A stretch of DNA of 64,000 nucleotides. It comes from Echinometra lucunter. Taxonomy: Eukaryota; Echinodermata; Echinoidea; Camarodonta; Echinometridae. The notes beneath the pieces are model-generated. The model ran no database searches. It was not told where the DNA came from and saw nothing but the letters and a program-made list of their open reading frames with translations. Position numbers and translations under genes: made by a program. Of the stretch, positions 22,523-33,100 are shown in pieces; the stretch's first letter is position 1, and every line of letters begins with the position of its first letter. The stretch lies in contig CM057152.1 of NCBI GenBank assembly GCA_029962745.1, forward strand, positions 21,617,408-21,681,407, written 5' to 3'.

Positions 22523-22740
22523 TTCCAAGGTATCGTGATGATACCATTTAGTGATTTATGTTGAATTTGATTTTAAAAGAAAATGATATATGCCGGTTTG
22601 TTACTTTGGGATATTTGCAATTGAAGTTTACTAAAATATAAAGAAAATGATAAAAACAAATTTAGATCATAATTCCATACTTTTTTCCTTGATATATAAT
22701 GATCGTGGTATCAAATGGAAGGCATTTTTCATTTTTTTGC
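22523..22740. repeat. Right-flank copy of sequence at 21273-21386 plus 21876-21980
   Basis: The segment after the gap repeats the left flank but lacks the intervening 489 bp (21387-21875), which holds the candidate membrane-protein exon. Confidence 0.9.
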
Positions 22741-23570
22741 TTTTTGTTTTGTTTTTTGTTTGTTTTTTGTTTTTTTGTTTTGTTTTTGTTTTGTTTTTTG
22801 TTTCATACGGTGGTGATGTTACTTTAAAAATGTAATAAATTGCCTTTATCTGTTTTTGCAATGAAGTTCATATGGCTGTAATATGAACTTGACTATAAAG
22901 GTTTCTGCAAGGGAGAGTAAAAATTTCTCCCACCAATTGTACTTTGTTATGCTTACAATTATCTGTACTCTTTCAGAGCTGTAATTTTTGGTTGGTTGGC
23001 TGTTGGTTTGTTTAACCTGACTACTATTCACCAGGCTGCGATAATTTTATAGAGGAGAGAAAAAAAAATGTTCCCTCATCAAATGTGCTTTGCAGTATAC
23101 TTTCAGTTGTCTTTACAAGTACTTATTCATTTAAACAAACCTTTTTTAAATATGGTACTTATGCTTGTTATAATCATGACCTTGTCTAAGATTACATTTA
23201 CATGTGAAGTGGAGTTGTATGCATTTATAAATGATATTATATGCTACTATCATTTGATACTTCTATTGAGATATGTTTTATTACTTTTGTATAACAATAT
23301 TTCAAATAAATTTTCTATAAATGTATGCAAATTGTTTGTTCTGTGCTCCTTGACTATTGCATGATAATTTTTTCTTTATAGATCAGTATGTCACCATATG
23401 CATTGCAATAACCATAGCACTGAATTTAAAAAAAAAAAAACACTCATTATGTGGTTAGACCATATGATAGGAAAATAAAACTGGCATTAAATTAAACCAA
23501 TTTTACTGCCCTAAAATACCTCAAGAAAGAGTCACAACAACACTGGCATGCTTGAAACATGGGTGAATTG
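22741..23570. other. Intergenic, AT-rich
   Basis: T/G-rich simple sequence at 22735-22803, then ordinary AT-rich sequence. An AATAAA near 23305 is followed by a GU-rich stretch, a possible 3' end of an unidentified transcript. No exon is seen. Confidence 0.4.
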
Positions 23571-24053
23571 CCACTTGGTCTAATCCCATTTTGTCTAATG
23601 CCTGTTTGGTCTCATCCCACATGGTCTAATCCCATTTCATCTACAACCAGTTCTTCTAGCTAGTAACCATTTGGTCTAATTACCACTTGGCCCATTTATC
23701 ATTTCGTCTAATTTCCAGTTAGGCTATGCTCACTTCGTCTTTCACCCACTTGGTCTAACACCACTTAGTCTACATGATTAGTCTATCTGATTAGAAGAAA
23801 TGATAGACCAAATGATCATTAGATGAAATGAGGAAAAGTAAGTAGCCAGGATGTCAACTAAAAACTAAGTAGACAAAGTGGCAACTAGACTATTTGATCA
23901 TTAGACAATATGACAAATAGCCCAAGTGGGTATTAGACCAAGTGATGATTGGACCAAATGGCAATTAAACCAAATTGATAGACCAAATGGGTTTAGCCAT
24001 AATGGTGTTAGACGATCTGGGAATTAGACCAACTGGTATTAGACCAAGTGGTT
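23571..24053. repeat. Palindromic array of about 15-bp units (CCAYTTGGTCTAAT)
   Basis: About 13 degenerate units resembling CCACTTGGTCTAATC run in one direction up to about 23795. The same unit then runs inverted (ATTAGACCAAGTGG) to 24053. The two halves are about 225 and 258 bp. There is no ORF. This layout, inverted repeats built of short direct repeats, is that of foldback (FB/TU-type) transposons. Confidence 0.85.
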
Positions 24054-24213
24054 ATAATCCGAAACAATAAGAGGATATCGGATTAGAAAGAGAGAAATAG
24101 GCAGTTAAGGGAAAAGAAATTGTCTGAAATTTAAATCGAATCTGTGATACTTAGTGTATTCATAATGGAGTAAAAATGATTTAATATAAAGGAAAGTTGA
24201 GGATTTGGAAATA

Positions 24214-24243
24214 CGGGGGGGGGGGGGGGGGGGGGGGGGGGGG
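24214..24243. repeat. Poly-G run
   Basis: Almost 30 consecutive G residues; G-quadruplex-prone and a likely place for assembly error. Confidence 0.95.
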
Positions 24244-24740
24244 TCTAAATTTAGTAGAACCGAATGATCAAACATTTTATTTATTTATTTTTTTTTTAGA
24301 AAAGATGTCAAAGCTCTTCCTGAAAACCACATTCTCGACTAAAAACTACAGCAATGAAGCCAATTTTTTTTTTTTTTGCCTTTTATTCAGATTTTCAGAT
24401 GCAAAATTATGAAGAAAATATAGTTTTCCATACAGCATATTCATATTCAATAGTACAGTACACATTCAACAATCTGAAGATTTTTTCTATAAAGTAAAAG
24501 GTTTAGGTGCTGCTTCATAACTCACAATAAATCAGTCTGTTAAATTCACAAACATAAAATAACATAGTACATTTCTCAACTCTTTGATCTTATGTTTAAT
24601 TTTTTTTTTTAAATATAGGGTCTTGTATCAGTGGAGTTCTGTAACCATACTGCATAATAAAAATGATGGAATAATGATAATAAATAAGTGTAAGGATCAA
24701 TTTGAGAATGAGGGAGTGAGCAGGAAGTAAATAAATGCAT

Positions 24741-24782
24741 ATATGAATGAATGAATGAATGAATGAATGAATGAATGAATGC
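24741..24782. repeat. (GAAT)n tetranucleotide repeat
   Basis: About ten TGAA/GAAT units, some 400 bp upstream of the TOGARAM1 start. Confidence 0.95.
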
Positions 24783-24884
24783 ATAAATGATACGATTAAA
24801 TAATTGAATAAAAAAATATAGGCCTATATCCGGGAGGCCTATGTAGTAATTTATCTAATTGATAAGAAGAAAAAGAAGACAGAA

Positions 24885-25154
24885 GCAGCGCCATCTTTTG
24901 GTAAAAGCATTATAATATATTGAGTCACGTGATTGATCGCTATTCATCGCCATTTTTCGATTGCCATGCAAATTTCTGAATGTTTACGGTCTGCAAGCCG
25001 CCTCCTCTACCTACGATTACATCGTAGCAAGAGCTCAGCAGGTGTCAGAGCAAAATGTAGTGGAATCGCAGGTATTCATTGATCGTTTGAGATATATGTT
25101 AACATGAATATTACATGAGAAAACGAGAATTCACGCAAATTGTCTACTGCTTCG
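24885..25154 (+). promoter_or_regulatory. Candidate TOGARAM1 promoter and 5' UTR
   Basis: Motif-rich sequence lies directly upstream of the start codon: CGCCATCTTTT (YY1-like) at about 24889, TGAGTCA overlapping GTCACGTGAT (AP-1-like and E-box, CACGTG at 24926-24931), CGCCATTTTT near 24949, a perfect ATGCAAAT octamer at 24966-24973, and a perfect 7-bp dyad CTACGAT-TAC-ATCGTAG near 25010. There is no TATA box. Exact transcription starts cannot be placed from sequence alone. Confidence 0.5.
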
Positions 25155-27137
25155 ATGGCCGGAACGGTTGCCAAGTTGCCTGTATACAACTTCGGGCAAG
25201 GTGAGCACCGCACGGTAATGAATGGGAGCGATGCGGACGAGTCCGGTGAGCGTGATCGAAATATGGATGAAGATGACATTTTGAAACAGTTGCAAGACAG
25301 CAGTTATGTCCAGCACAGGGAGTATATAATTGATGAACTTGTTGCAAAAGTCAGGAGGAATGGAGGCAAAGTTCCATTCAAAAGTCCTCGCACACTTTTC
25401 AAAGGTCTTGCAATGGTGTTGCGAGACCAAGAAAAGAATGTGCGTCTCAAGTGCATTCAATTCATTATGGACTTGGTGCCATTGCTCAAGCAGGAGCTTG
25501 ATCCCTGCATGTCACTTGTCATGCTTGATCTGATAACAAACTTTAGTGATCCCAAGGTATCAATACGGAAGGCTGCTGTTCAGACCTTGCATATGTATAT
25601 GAAGCATACAAGTAACATTGAGCCTATCTTCAACTCAATTGTGAAGTATGGATTGGAAAGTGATGACCCCAAAATTAGAGCAGAAACTGCAGTATCAATT
25701 CCTGTCCTTTTGACAGGGGAATTTGCAAATACTGACTTGTCAATTGTTACTTGTGCATTGGCCAGAAAATTCACTGATGACACAGATTTAATGGTAACTG
25801 CAGGTGTATCTTTGGACAGAATCTGTTCTTTGGTAGGTGAAGCGACATTTAACTCATACATTGACAGCTTGCCAGCAAGAATCAAGAGTGGTTATTGTAA
25901 ACGAACAGGGAGACCTGATCCTAGCCCACAAGTTCAGTCAGGGGGATATTCAACCTCAGGATCTCTAGACTGGAACTCAAACCGAACAAACGAACCCAAA
26001 CCTCTCCCAGGCCCAGATGAAGAACGCAGATCAAGACCGCAGCCTAGCACAGAAAAACAGTTTGGTATTGTACCACAAGATGTGCTTGATCAGTTGTCAG
26101 ATCTAGAACACTGGACTGAGAGAGCATCTGGGGTGCAGGAGCTCAAAGAAATACTTGTAGAACTGCAGGACACGTCACAGCTTACGCCTCACATGATCAA
26201 TTTTATCAGTTTCCTGTGTAACTTACTTGATGACTCTAATTTCAAAGTTAGCTTTCATACTTTGGAAATATTTGAAGAACTTGTTCTTAAGTTCGGCTTA
26301 AACATAAAGCCATTCATACGGCACATAGTAAATGCTCTGTCAAAGCGCTTTGGAGACAATAAGACAGTGATTAGACAAGCCAACATGAAGGTGATGATGC
26401 AGCTCATGCAAAGTGTAGGCCCCAAACCCGTCATTCACGTAGTGTCAGAGTTGAAGAATCAGAGGAAATCTGGAGTACGCGAAGAAGCTTTGAACATTGT
26501 AATCGCTGCTCTTCTCACATTTCCTAGCTATGACTTTGACCTGCCAGTCATTTGCCGAACGCTGTCACAATGTCTAAATGATCAGAAGAGACGGGTAAGG
26601 CAAGCAACCCTAGAACTGTTTGCAGTCCTTGCGCAGGCAATGGGGCCAACTAGAATAGGTCCTCTCATAGATGCTGTTGATCAGATAGAAATGAAAACAT
26701 CTGAGGAAGGGGTCATGAAGGCAGTCCAAGCAAGACTTGCCAGGAGACAGCTACCTAGACTAAACGAGGATGGTTTAGTGGAGTATGCATCTCAAACACC
26801 ATCTTCAGCAGCAGCTGCAGGTAGAACCGCATCATCAGCTGGTCACGACACAGAGTGGATTCTGAAAGCTACTAGGAACTCGAGTGCAAAAGAAAGATCC
26901 TACACCGATCCTGCGATAGAGCTCTCTCAGCCATCGCCTACAAGGGCCAAACTCCCAATGGCAAATGCTGTTGGCCAAGATTCCCAGCCCCCTAAAAGGT
27001 TTCTGAGCGCAGGGAGAGGTCGTTCTAAACTACCATGGGAAGAAGTACGAGATGCAAGGGCTGTAGAAGATCGGGAAGATGGAGCTGGACAAACCACAGG
27101 CCATGGCAGAGTGCAAATCAACAGTGCTCCAACTCAG
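25155..27137 (+). CDS. TOGARAM1: TOGARAM1 exon 1 (residues 1-661): TOG1 and TOG2
   Basis: One large exon encodes both N-terminal TOG domains. I chose the ATG at 25155 because it is the first Met codon of the open frame; its context (TCG-ATG-G) is weak, and the next in-frame ATG, at MNGSDADE, is possible. TOG1 starts at DEDDILKQL; TOG2 starts at FGIVPQDVLDQL with the tubulin-facing Trp in LEHWTERASGVQEL. The tail holds RFLSAGRGRSKLPWEE. It ends in phase 0 at CAG|GTAAAG; translation past that donor would stop within nine codons. Confidence 0.96.
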
Positions 27138-30100
27138 GTAAAGAAATATTCAGTGTTCTTTTAATTAGCATTAATCTTGGACATTATTCTAAAATGTGTT
27201 GATATTTTCAAATGAAATGTGATAGTTGAAAAGTATTCTTTATCTAATAATATACATGTATGCATGGTTCTCGCCAGTACATAACACCCATGGTTCCAAT
27301 ACCATGCGTAAAGGATTTCAGACAAGTAAGAACCATGTGTGAAATTGGTGCACCATGCGTGGCAACAAGGGTAAAAAAATATTGGAGTATATATTCCTAA
27401 CAGTAATGATAAATGCAACAGATTGTTTTGCTTTCTGGCAATGTATTTTTACTATAATGCCATTAGTAGACAACTCCTGCTTACCAAGAAGTATTTTTCA
27501 TCCTTGTGCTATAGCATATACTGTTGCCACTCCTAACCTTAGGTGTTATTCCGTAAAACTTCCAAAAATTCTGCGCTTTGCGCAGAGGGGGAACCATGTC
27601 TGGAGTTTTTTCTAGTGAGAACCCTGCATGTATGTCATTTTGTTATTTGATTTGAACAACAGCTTTTTACAAAATGTAGAATGACCTTCATTTGTCTGGA
27701 ACATTTTCTTGTCTTGACAAATATAGATAACTTGCTGTCTGTTGTTCATATTCTTGTCTCTAAGTCTCTAACTTTTCTAATTTATTTTATACAGTTTTCC
27801 TTTTTTTTTTTCTTTTTAAATAATTGTTGTTAATCAAAGCGTCATACCCACTTTTTCCCGACAGGGGATCAGCAATATGATTTTTAGAATCTGTGTGCAC
27901 TACATCTCTACTTAATTTGTCAATGGGATGGGGGTTGTTCATGGGTGCACCTGGGAAATTTGGACCTGGCTAATTGCTAGTAGTACACATAAGTCTGATA
28001 ATGTTTTATGAATTTGTAAAGTGATTTTGTCAGATCAAGTGAAAATGTATATTGTGATTTTTCTCCCAGAAAATTACTTTGGTGAAGGAAAACACAAAAA
28101 AGATGCAGTGTTCATGTATTTCATAAATTTGGCAAACCTTTAACTTGGGAAATGATTTTTTGATCATTCTTGTTTTGATAGATTTTTTAAATTCTTGTTT
28201 TGGTAGATTTTTTTATACTTCTATTTTGGTGTTTACTCTTTATCCTGACTTACATGTATTATATATAATCTGAAGATCCAAGTTTCCCCCTGAAATCTTG
28301 GGATAACTTCAATATAGTACATGTACATAATTAACAGAAATATGTTTAAAAGACTATACATCACATGTTACCATAGACTTTCTCATCAAATTGACATTTT
28401 GTACATTTGGAATGTTTATGTTGTTGTTTACCCCATCACATTTATGATTTATTTCATAGGCATCATGTACGTGTACTTGTATCTCTGATGAACTGAATAT
28501 AGTCTAGTCTTCTATTCTTATTAGATTTTGTTTATTCCCTTTTTTTAAAGAATTGTTCCTTGTTATGAGAAGCTTCCCAGTATTTAATGCCTATACATAG
28601 CAGTACTGATGGTGTCCTCTGTTGACTATAGTGCTGTAGTCAAACGTTTTTCCATGCGGTAAACGACCGCCCATGCCACTAACCGTTTTCAATGCGACGG
28701 TTTAGGATAAACGGAAATTTACTGTCAGCCTGGGATTACACATTGTTTGTGTAGCTACTTGTAATATTTCAAGTTTTTCTGACTTAATTGTCATCATAAA
28801 TCAACTCCAAGACTTACGATGCTGTGTCTTTACTAGTGATCTTTCTTAACGCAAAGTTCTTAAACTACGTCAGCTAACCATTGATAAGCTCACCGGAAAA
28901 TTGGTCCCTCACGTCACTCGTATGTCGTGGTGCGGACGGGTGATGCAGCACCTCCGTACTGTGTTTCACAAGCGATACACTTGGATGTATGTAACGCGCA
29001 CTTGTTTACTGGCTCGCGAACACCCGCCAACACAAAAATATGTACATTCCGCAAAAAGTACCATGAGCAGAGCTTTCGAAGTCAATTTGAAGATCGGGAA
29101 TCGCCCATAGAGATCGCCTCATTAATCATTGATATCGGTACATGTACTTTCGATGTGCAGCTGGTGTCTTCAGCTATGTGTAGAAAACGAACACGAATAC
29201 GGCGCAGGGAATTATTGCGCAATACAATCGCAGTGAAAGCCAAATAGATCTATACATGAGCTCTCTCGCACGGTATTTTGTAAGTACAATCACTAAAGTT
29301 TACAACCTAAATAAATAAGTTGTTTATTTATTTTTTCTGCCGGGATACAGTCTCAATCGATTGATACTGGAACCGTCTCGGGGCCTGAGACCGCCGGGGT
29401 TTGATCCCGATCCCGGACTGGCTGACAGCACTACTTTCAATAGGCGGCAACTTTGGCAAAGGTGTGATGTTTTCGTTTATCCGAAAACCGTTAGGTTTTG
29501 ATTCCCCTGTTAAATGGAATTGAAAATAACCGTGATGTTACAGCACTAGTTGAATAGAAAATTATTCAAACCAATTAATATTGGAATTCAAGTGAGAAGA
29601 TGACTCTGATAATGTACATGTATTCCCACATATCATAATGCAAACATTGTTTTTCTATACATATAAGTCTGAGAATTCAGATTTAATCATTGATTTGAAG
29701 TACCGGTACTATAGACTTTTATTTTGAGAAAGGCCCGTAAAACAAATATTGACCAACTATTGGGCAATGGGCTTTGTTTTTGACACTTAATTTAAGATAA
29801 ATTATACTTTCTGTGCTAAAATCAAACAAACAAAAAACAAACGAACAAAACATTTTAAGGTTCAAATTGGTTATAAGTTTGGCTCAGAAGTTAAAGGGAA
29901 AGTCCACCCCAGAAGTTTCACTGTTTGAATAAAAGGAGTTAAATTTGAACAGCATTTTAAAAAAGAAGTGAGCAAAATCAGTCAAAAAATAAGAAAACTA
30001 CACTCATTTACATTTTCTAATAAATTACTCTCGGCTCTGTAAATTGGCAACACTGATGACATCATATGCGAGCAGCTTTCCATTCACTTTGACATGAAAT

Positions 30101-33100
30101 TTCACATTTTCTCAATTTTCTTTGAAGTTACAAATTTTCTCACCCCATAGTCAAAGTATGTCATGTAAAAAGCAATTCTTCTGAACATACATTGACTATG
30201 GGGGTTAGAAAATGTGTACATGTAACTTCCAAGAAAATTTAGAAAATGTAAATGAGTGTAATTTTCTTATTCTTTGACCGATTTTGCTCATTTCTTTTTA
30301 AAAATGCTGTTCAAATTTAACTCCTTTTATTGAAACAGAGAAACTTCTGTGGTGGACTTTGCCTTTAATGAGTATTTACATGTATGTATCACAGAAAGTT
30401 TAAATACCAGAGATACAGAGTAGTTCTGGATTGATAGATTTTCTTTCAGAAAGAATATCATTTTTTACAGTCATTAAACTTTGTAAATTTTGATATCATA
30501 TCTAGAAAGTTTTAAAGGGCTGACACAGATGCATAATGTACTTACATGTAGTTCTGGAACGATACATCTTCTTGCAGTACAGAATATGATTTTGTATGGT
30601 CAGTAAACAAAATAACCGTAAAACCATTGTTATCGTCCTTTAACCCATTCGTGACAGAGGTCCACATTTTGTGGTTTGGCCTAATAACTTTTGATGCAAA
30701 GCCCTGAAAATCATACCAAATACATGAGCAGAAAGAGCAAAAAATTCTACACAAACTGTTCCCATTTTGGCTGCCTCAATATTTGTTGTTTGATGCTGAA
30801 ATTTTTTAAAAGCAAAATAAGCACTAAATAAGCACTAAAATCCTTAAATTGGCAATGTGATAGAGAGTTTAAAATCTCTTTTCTCCTGCAAATTGGCAAC
30901 TTTTTGTCCTCTTATACTTTTTGTCAATTTATTTTTATTTCAGATACATGATGTTTTATAAGAAAAATGTAGCAATAAAATAAAAATGTCGGTGTTGCCA
31001 ATTTGAAGAATGAAAGCTGATCAAATTAGGCTTCAAATAATTCCTGTCACAAATGGGTTAAACCTCTTTCCCATCTCATTTTGAACTTATTTCTGAAGTT
31101 GATTAGCACTGTAGTCTTCAAGAGTCTAATCTCTTCATTCTTTAATTATTGTCCTAAAATCTACACAGAGTACTACGAGATCAAATATTACTACATGTAT
31201 CTTGAAACGTGTTATCAGTTTAAATGTGAAGTACTGTACATTGTATTTCTGGAATCTGGATTAGATCAGTTTACCTCCAGTGACATTCAAAATCATTATA
31301 ACATGATTTCAGGAAGATAGGTAGTCATTTTTTGCAATTATGGAATGCTCTCCTTAAAAGGAAGAGTTTCCATGTGGGTAAGAAAAATAGCATAGATTTC
31401 ATCATGCTCATGAAGTCTTGTTATTTCAATATGCAGAGAAAAGTACCTACATGTAAATTAAGTAGCCAGATGAAACGGCAAACAACAGCAACAAAATTTA
31501 TTTGGTAGTCTTATTTTATCTCCCAAATTTAAGTTCCATTAGAAAGAAAATGGTGTTATTACAAAATGCAAGGTGATAATGCTCTCTGATTGGTCAGATC
31601 ACAGAAATGAAGTCAGCAATAGATCTGTCACCTGCAAAATATCAGCTGGTGGGGAGTATATAAAGCTATTTGTCAGTTTTGATGCATTTTTAATCACTTT
31701 TAGAACTTTCCAAATTCATTGAACTTGTGCTAAGTTTACAGCATGACATCTATCTGTCAAAAATAGTCCTTAATACACTGAATACATTGGGTGAAATGAA
31801 ATTGATTTTTAGCTTTTCTTGATTTTCCTTAAATGAGATGGAAGACATTTCAAGTTATTTGAGAATTTATATTTTTTCCAGCAAATAAAGATACTATAGG
31901 GCAATTAAAAGAAAAATTGTGTATAAAATTTAATTCATCCATGCACTAACTAAAGAAGGAGAAGAAAAAGTTGAAGTATGTATTGATAATTTTATAGATC
32001 ATTGCCTAGATTTTCTCAAGATGCTTACTCTGTGTCCAGTGAAATTATCATTATTAAAAGGATTGTTAAAGAATAAAAGAATAGAGAGGAAATACAAAGC
32101 TGCATGTATAACTTTTTATTGTAAATTATGGTTAAATCAAGTTAAAGGAAATTATGGAAGAATGACTACTAGATGAGGAAAAAAAATTTTTTTTTTTAGT
32201 CCATGACCTTGATGGCATTTATGAGGAATCCTCAGCAAATTTGAACAATTACATATATTTGATGTCTCCGTAGAACTGAAAATATATTCATTCAGTCCAA
32301 ATTTGAATGGAAAAACATATACACCTGTAGGTAATCCCATAAAGGTTAGTTTAAATATGACTTGACAAATCCTGCAACAAATTTTAAGTGTTCAGATATT
32401 GCGCAACAAAATCATCCCACTTATATAAATCAATAAACGCGCATTAACGCGTCAACTCTCAAAGAAAATGACAGCATATTTTGCACTGACTTTTCGAGAA
32501 TTTGATTGGTCCAGAGCTTTTTGCGGCCAGGCGACCAAAATGTCGCCTGCCTCGGCAACATTTTTTGTCGCCTTATATCCTATAGACTTGTGTGCTAAAA
32601 TGTTGTGGGGATTTGTCGCCTCATATCTGAACAAGCCTTTATGGAAATAATTGGGGGGGGGGGGGGGGACGTTTCATAAAGATCGAAGTTTGAGTGCCCA
32701 AATCATAGATACATACCAAATCAAACAGACTTAGCCAGCCAACACGAATCTGAATTATGCGAAATCAGTAAGTGTTACTAGATTTAAAGATTTACATTAA
32801 GTGCGATCTTTGTGAAACACCCCCCTGGTTTCATATAGAAAAGAAAAAGAAGTTACTGTACACATGAAACTTTTTACATTTCTAAAGGAAATATATGTTT
32901 ATTTTGTGAAATTGAAATGCCACAATTTTTGCCACAATTTTTGTCTGTACTCCTGTTTCTTACATAATACTATTTTGATACCAATATTTATGGCTTTTTA
33001 AAATGCTTTATCCCATTTAATTGGCTTCTGTGGGACTCTGCTAACAGGGAAATGGGACATTGGTGTGGCAGAAAATTGCTCTCCATCACAGAGAGGGTAC

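Noticed and set aside
21707..22564. ORFs of 180-273 codons
   Set aside because: They span the 500-N gap and owe their length to undefined codons.
24960..24980. Possible RFX X-box (ATTGCCATGCAAAT) expected for a ciliary gene
   Set aside because: The right half-site matches poorly; a POU octamer explains the word better.
29335..29430. tRNA-like GGGTTTGATCCCGATCCC segment
   Set aside because: It resembles a B-box but no A-box or stem pairing could be found; it lies within the arms of the 28629-29548 element.
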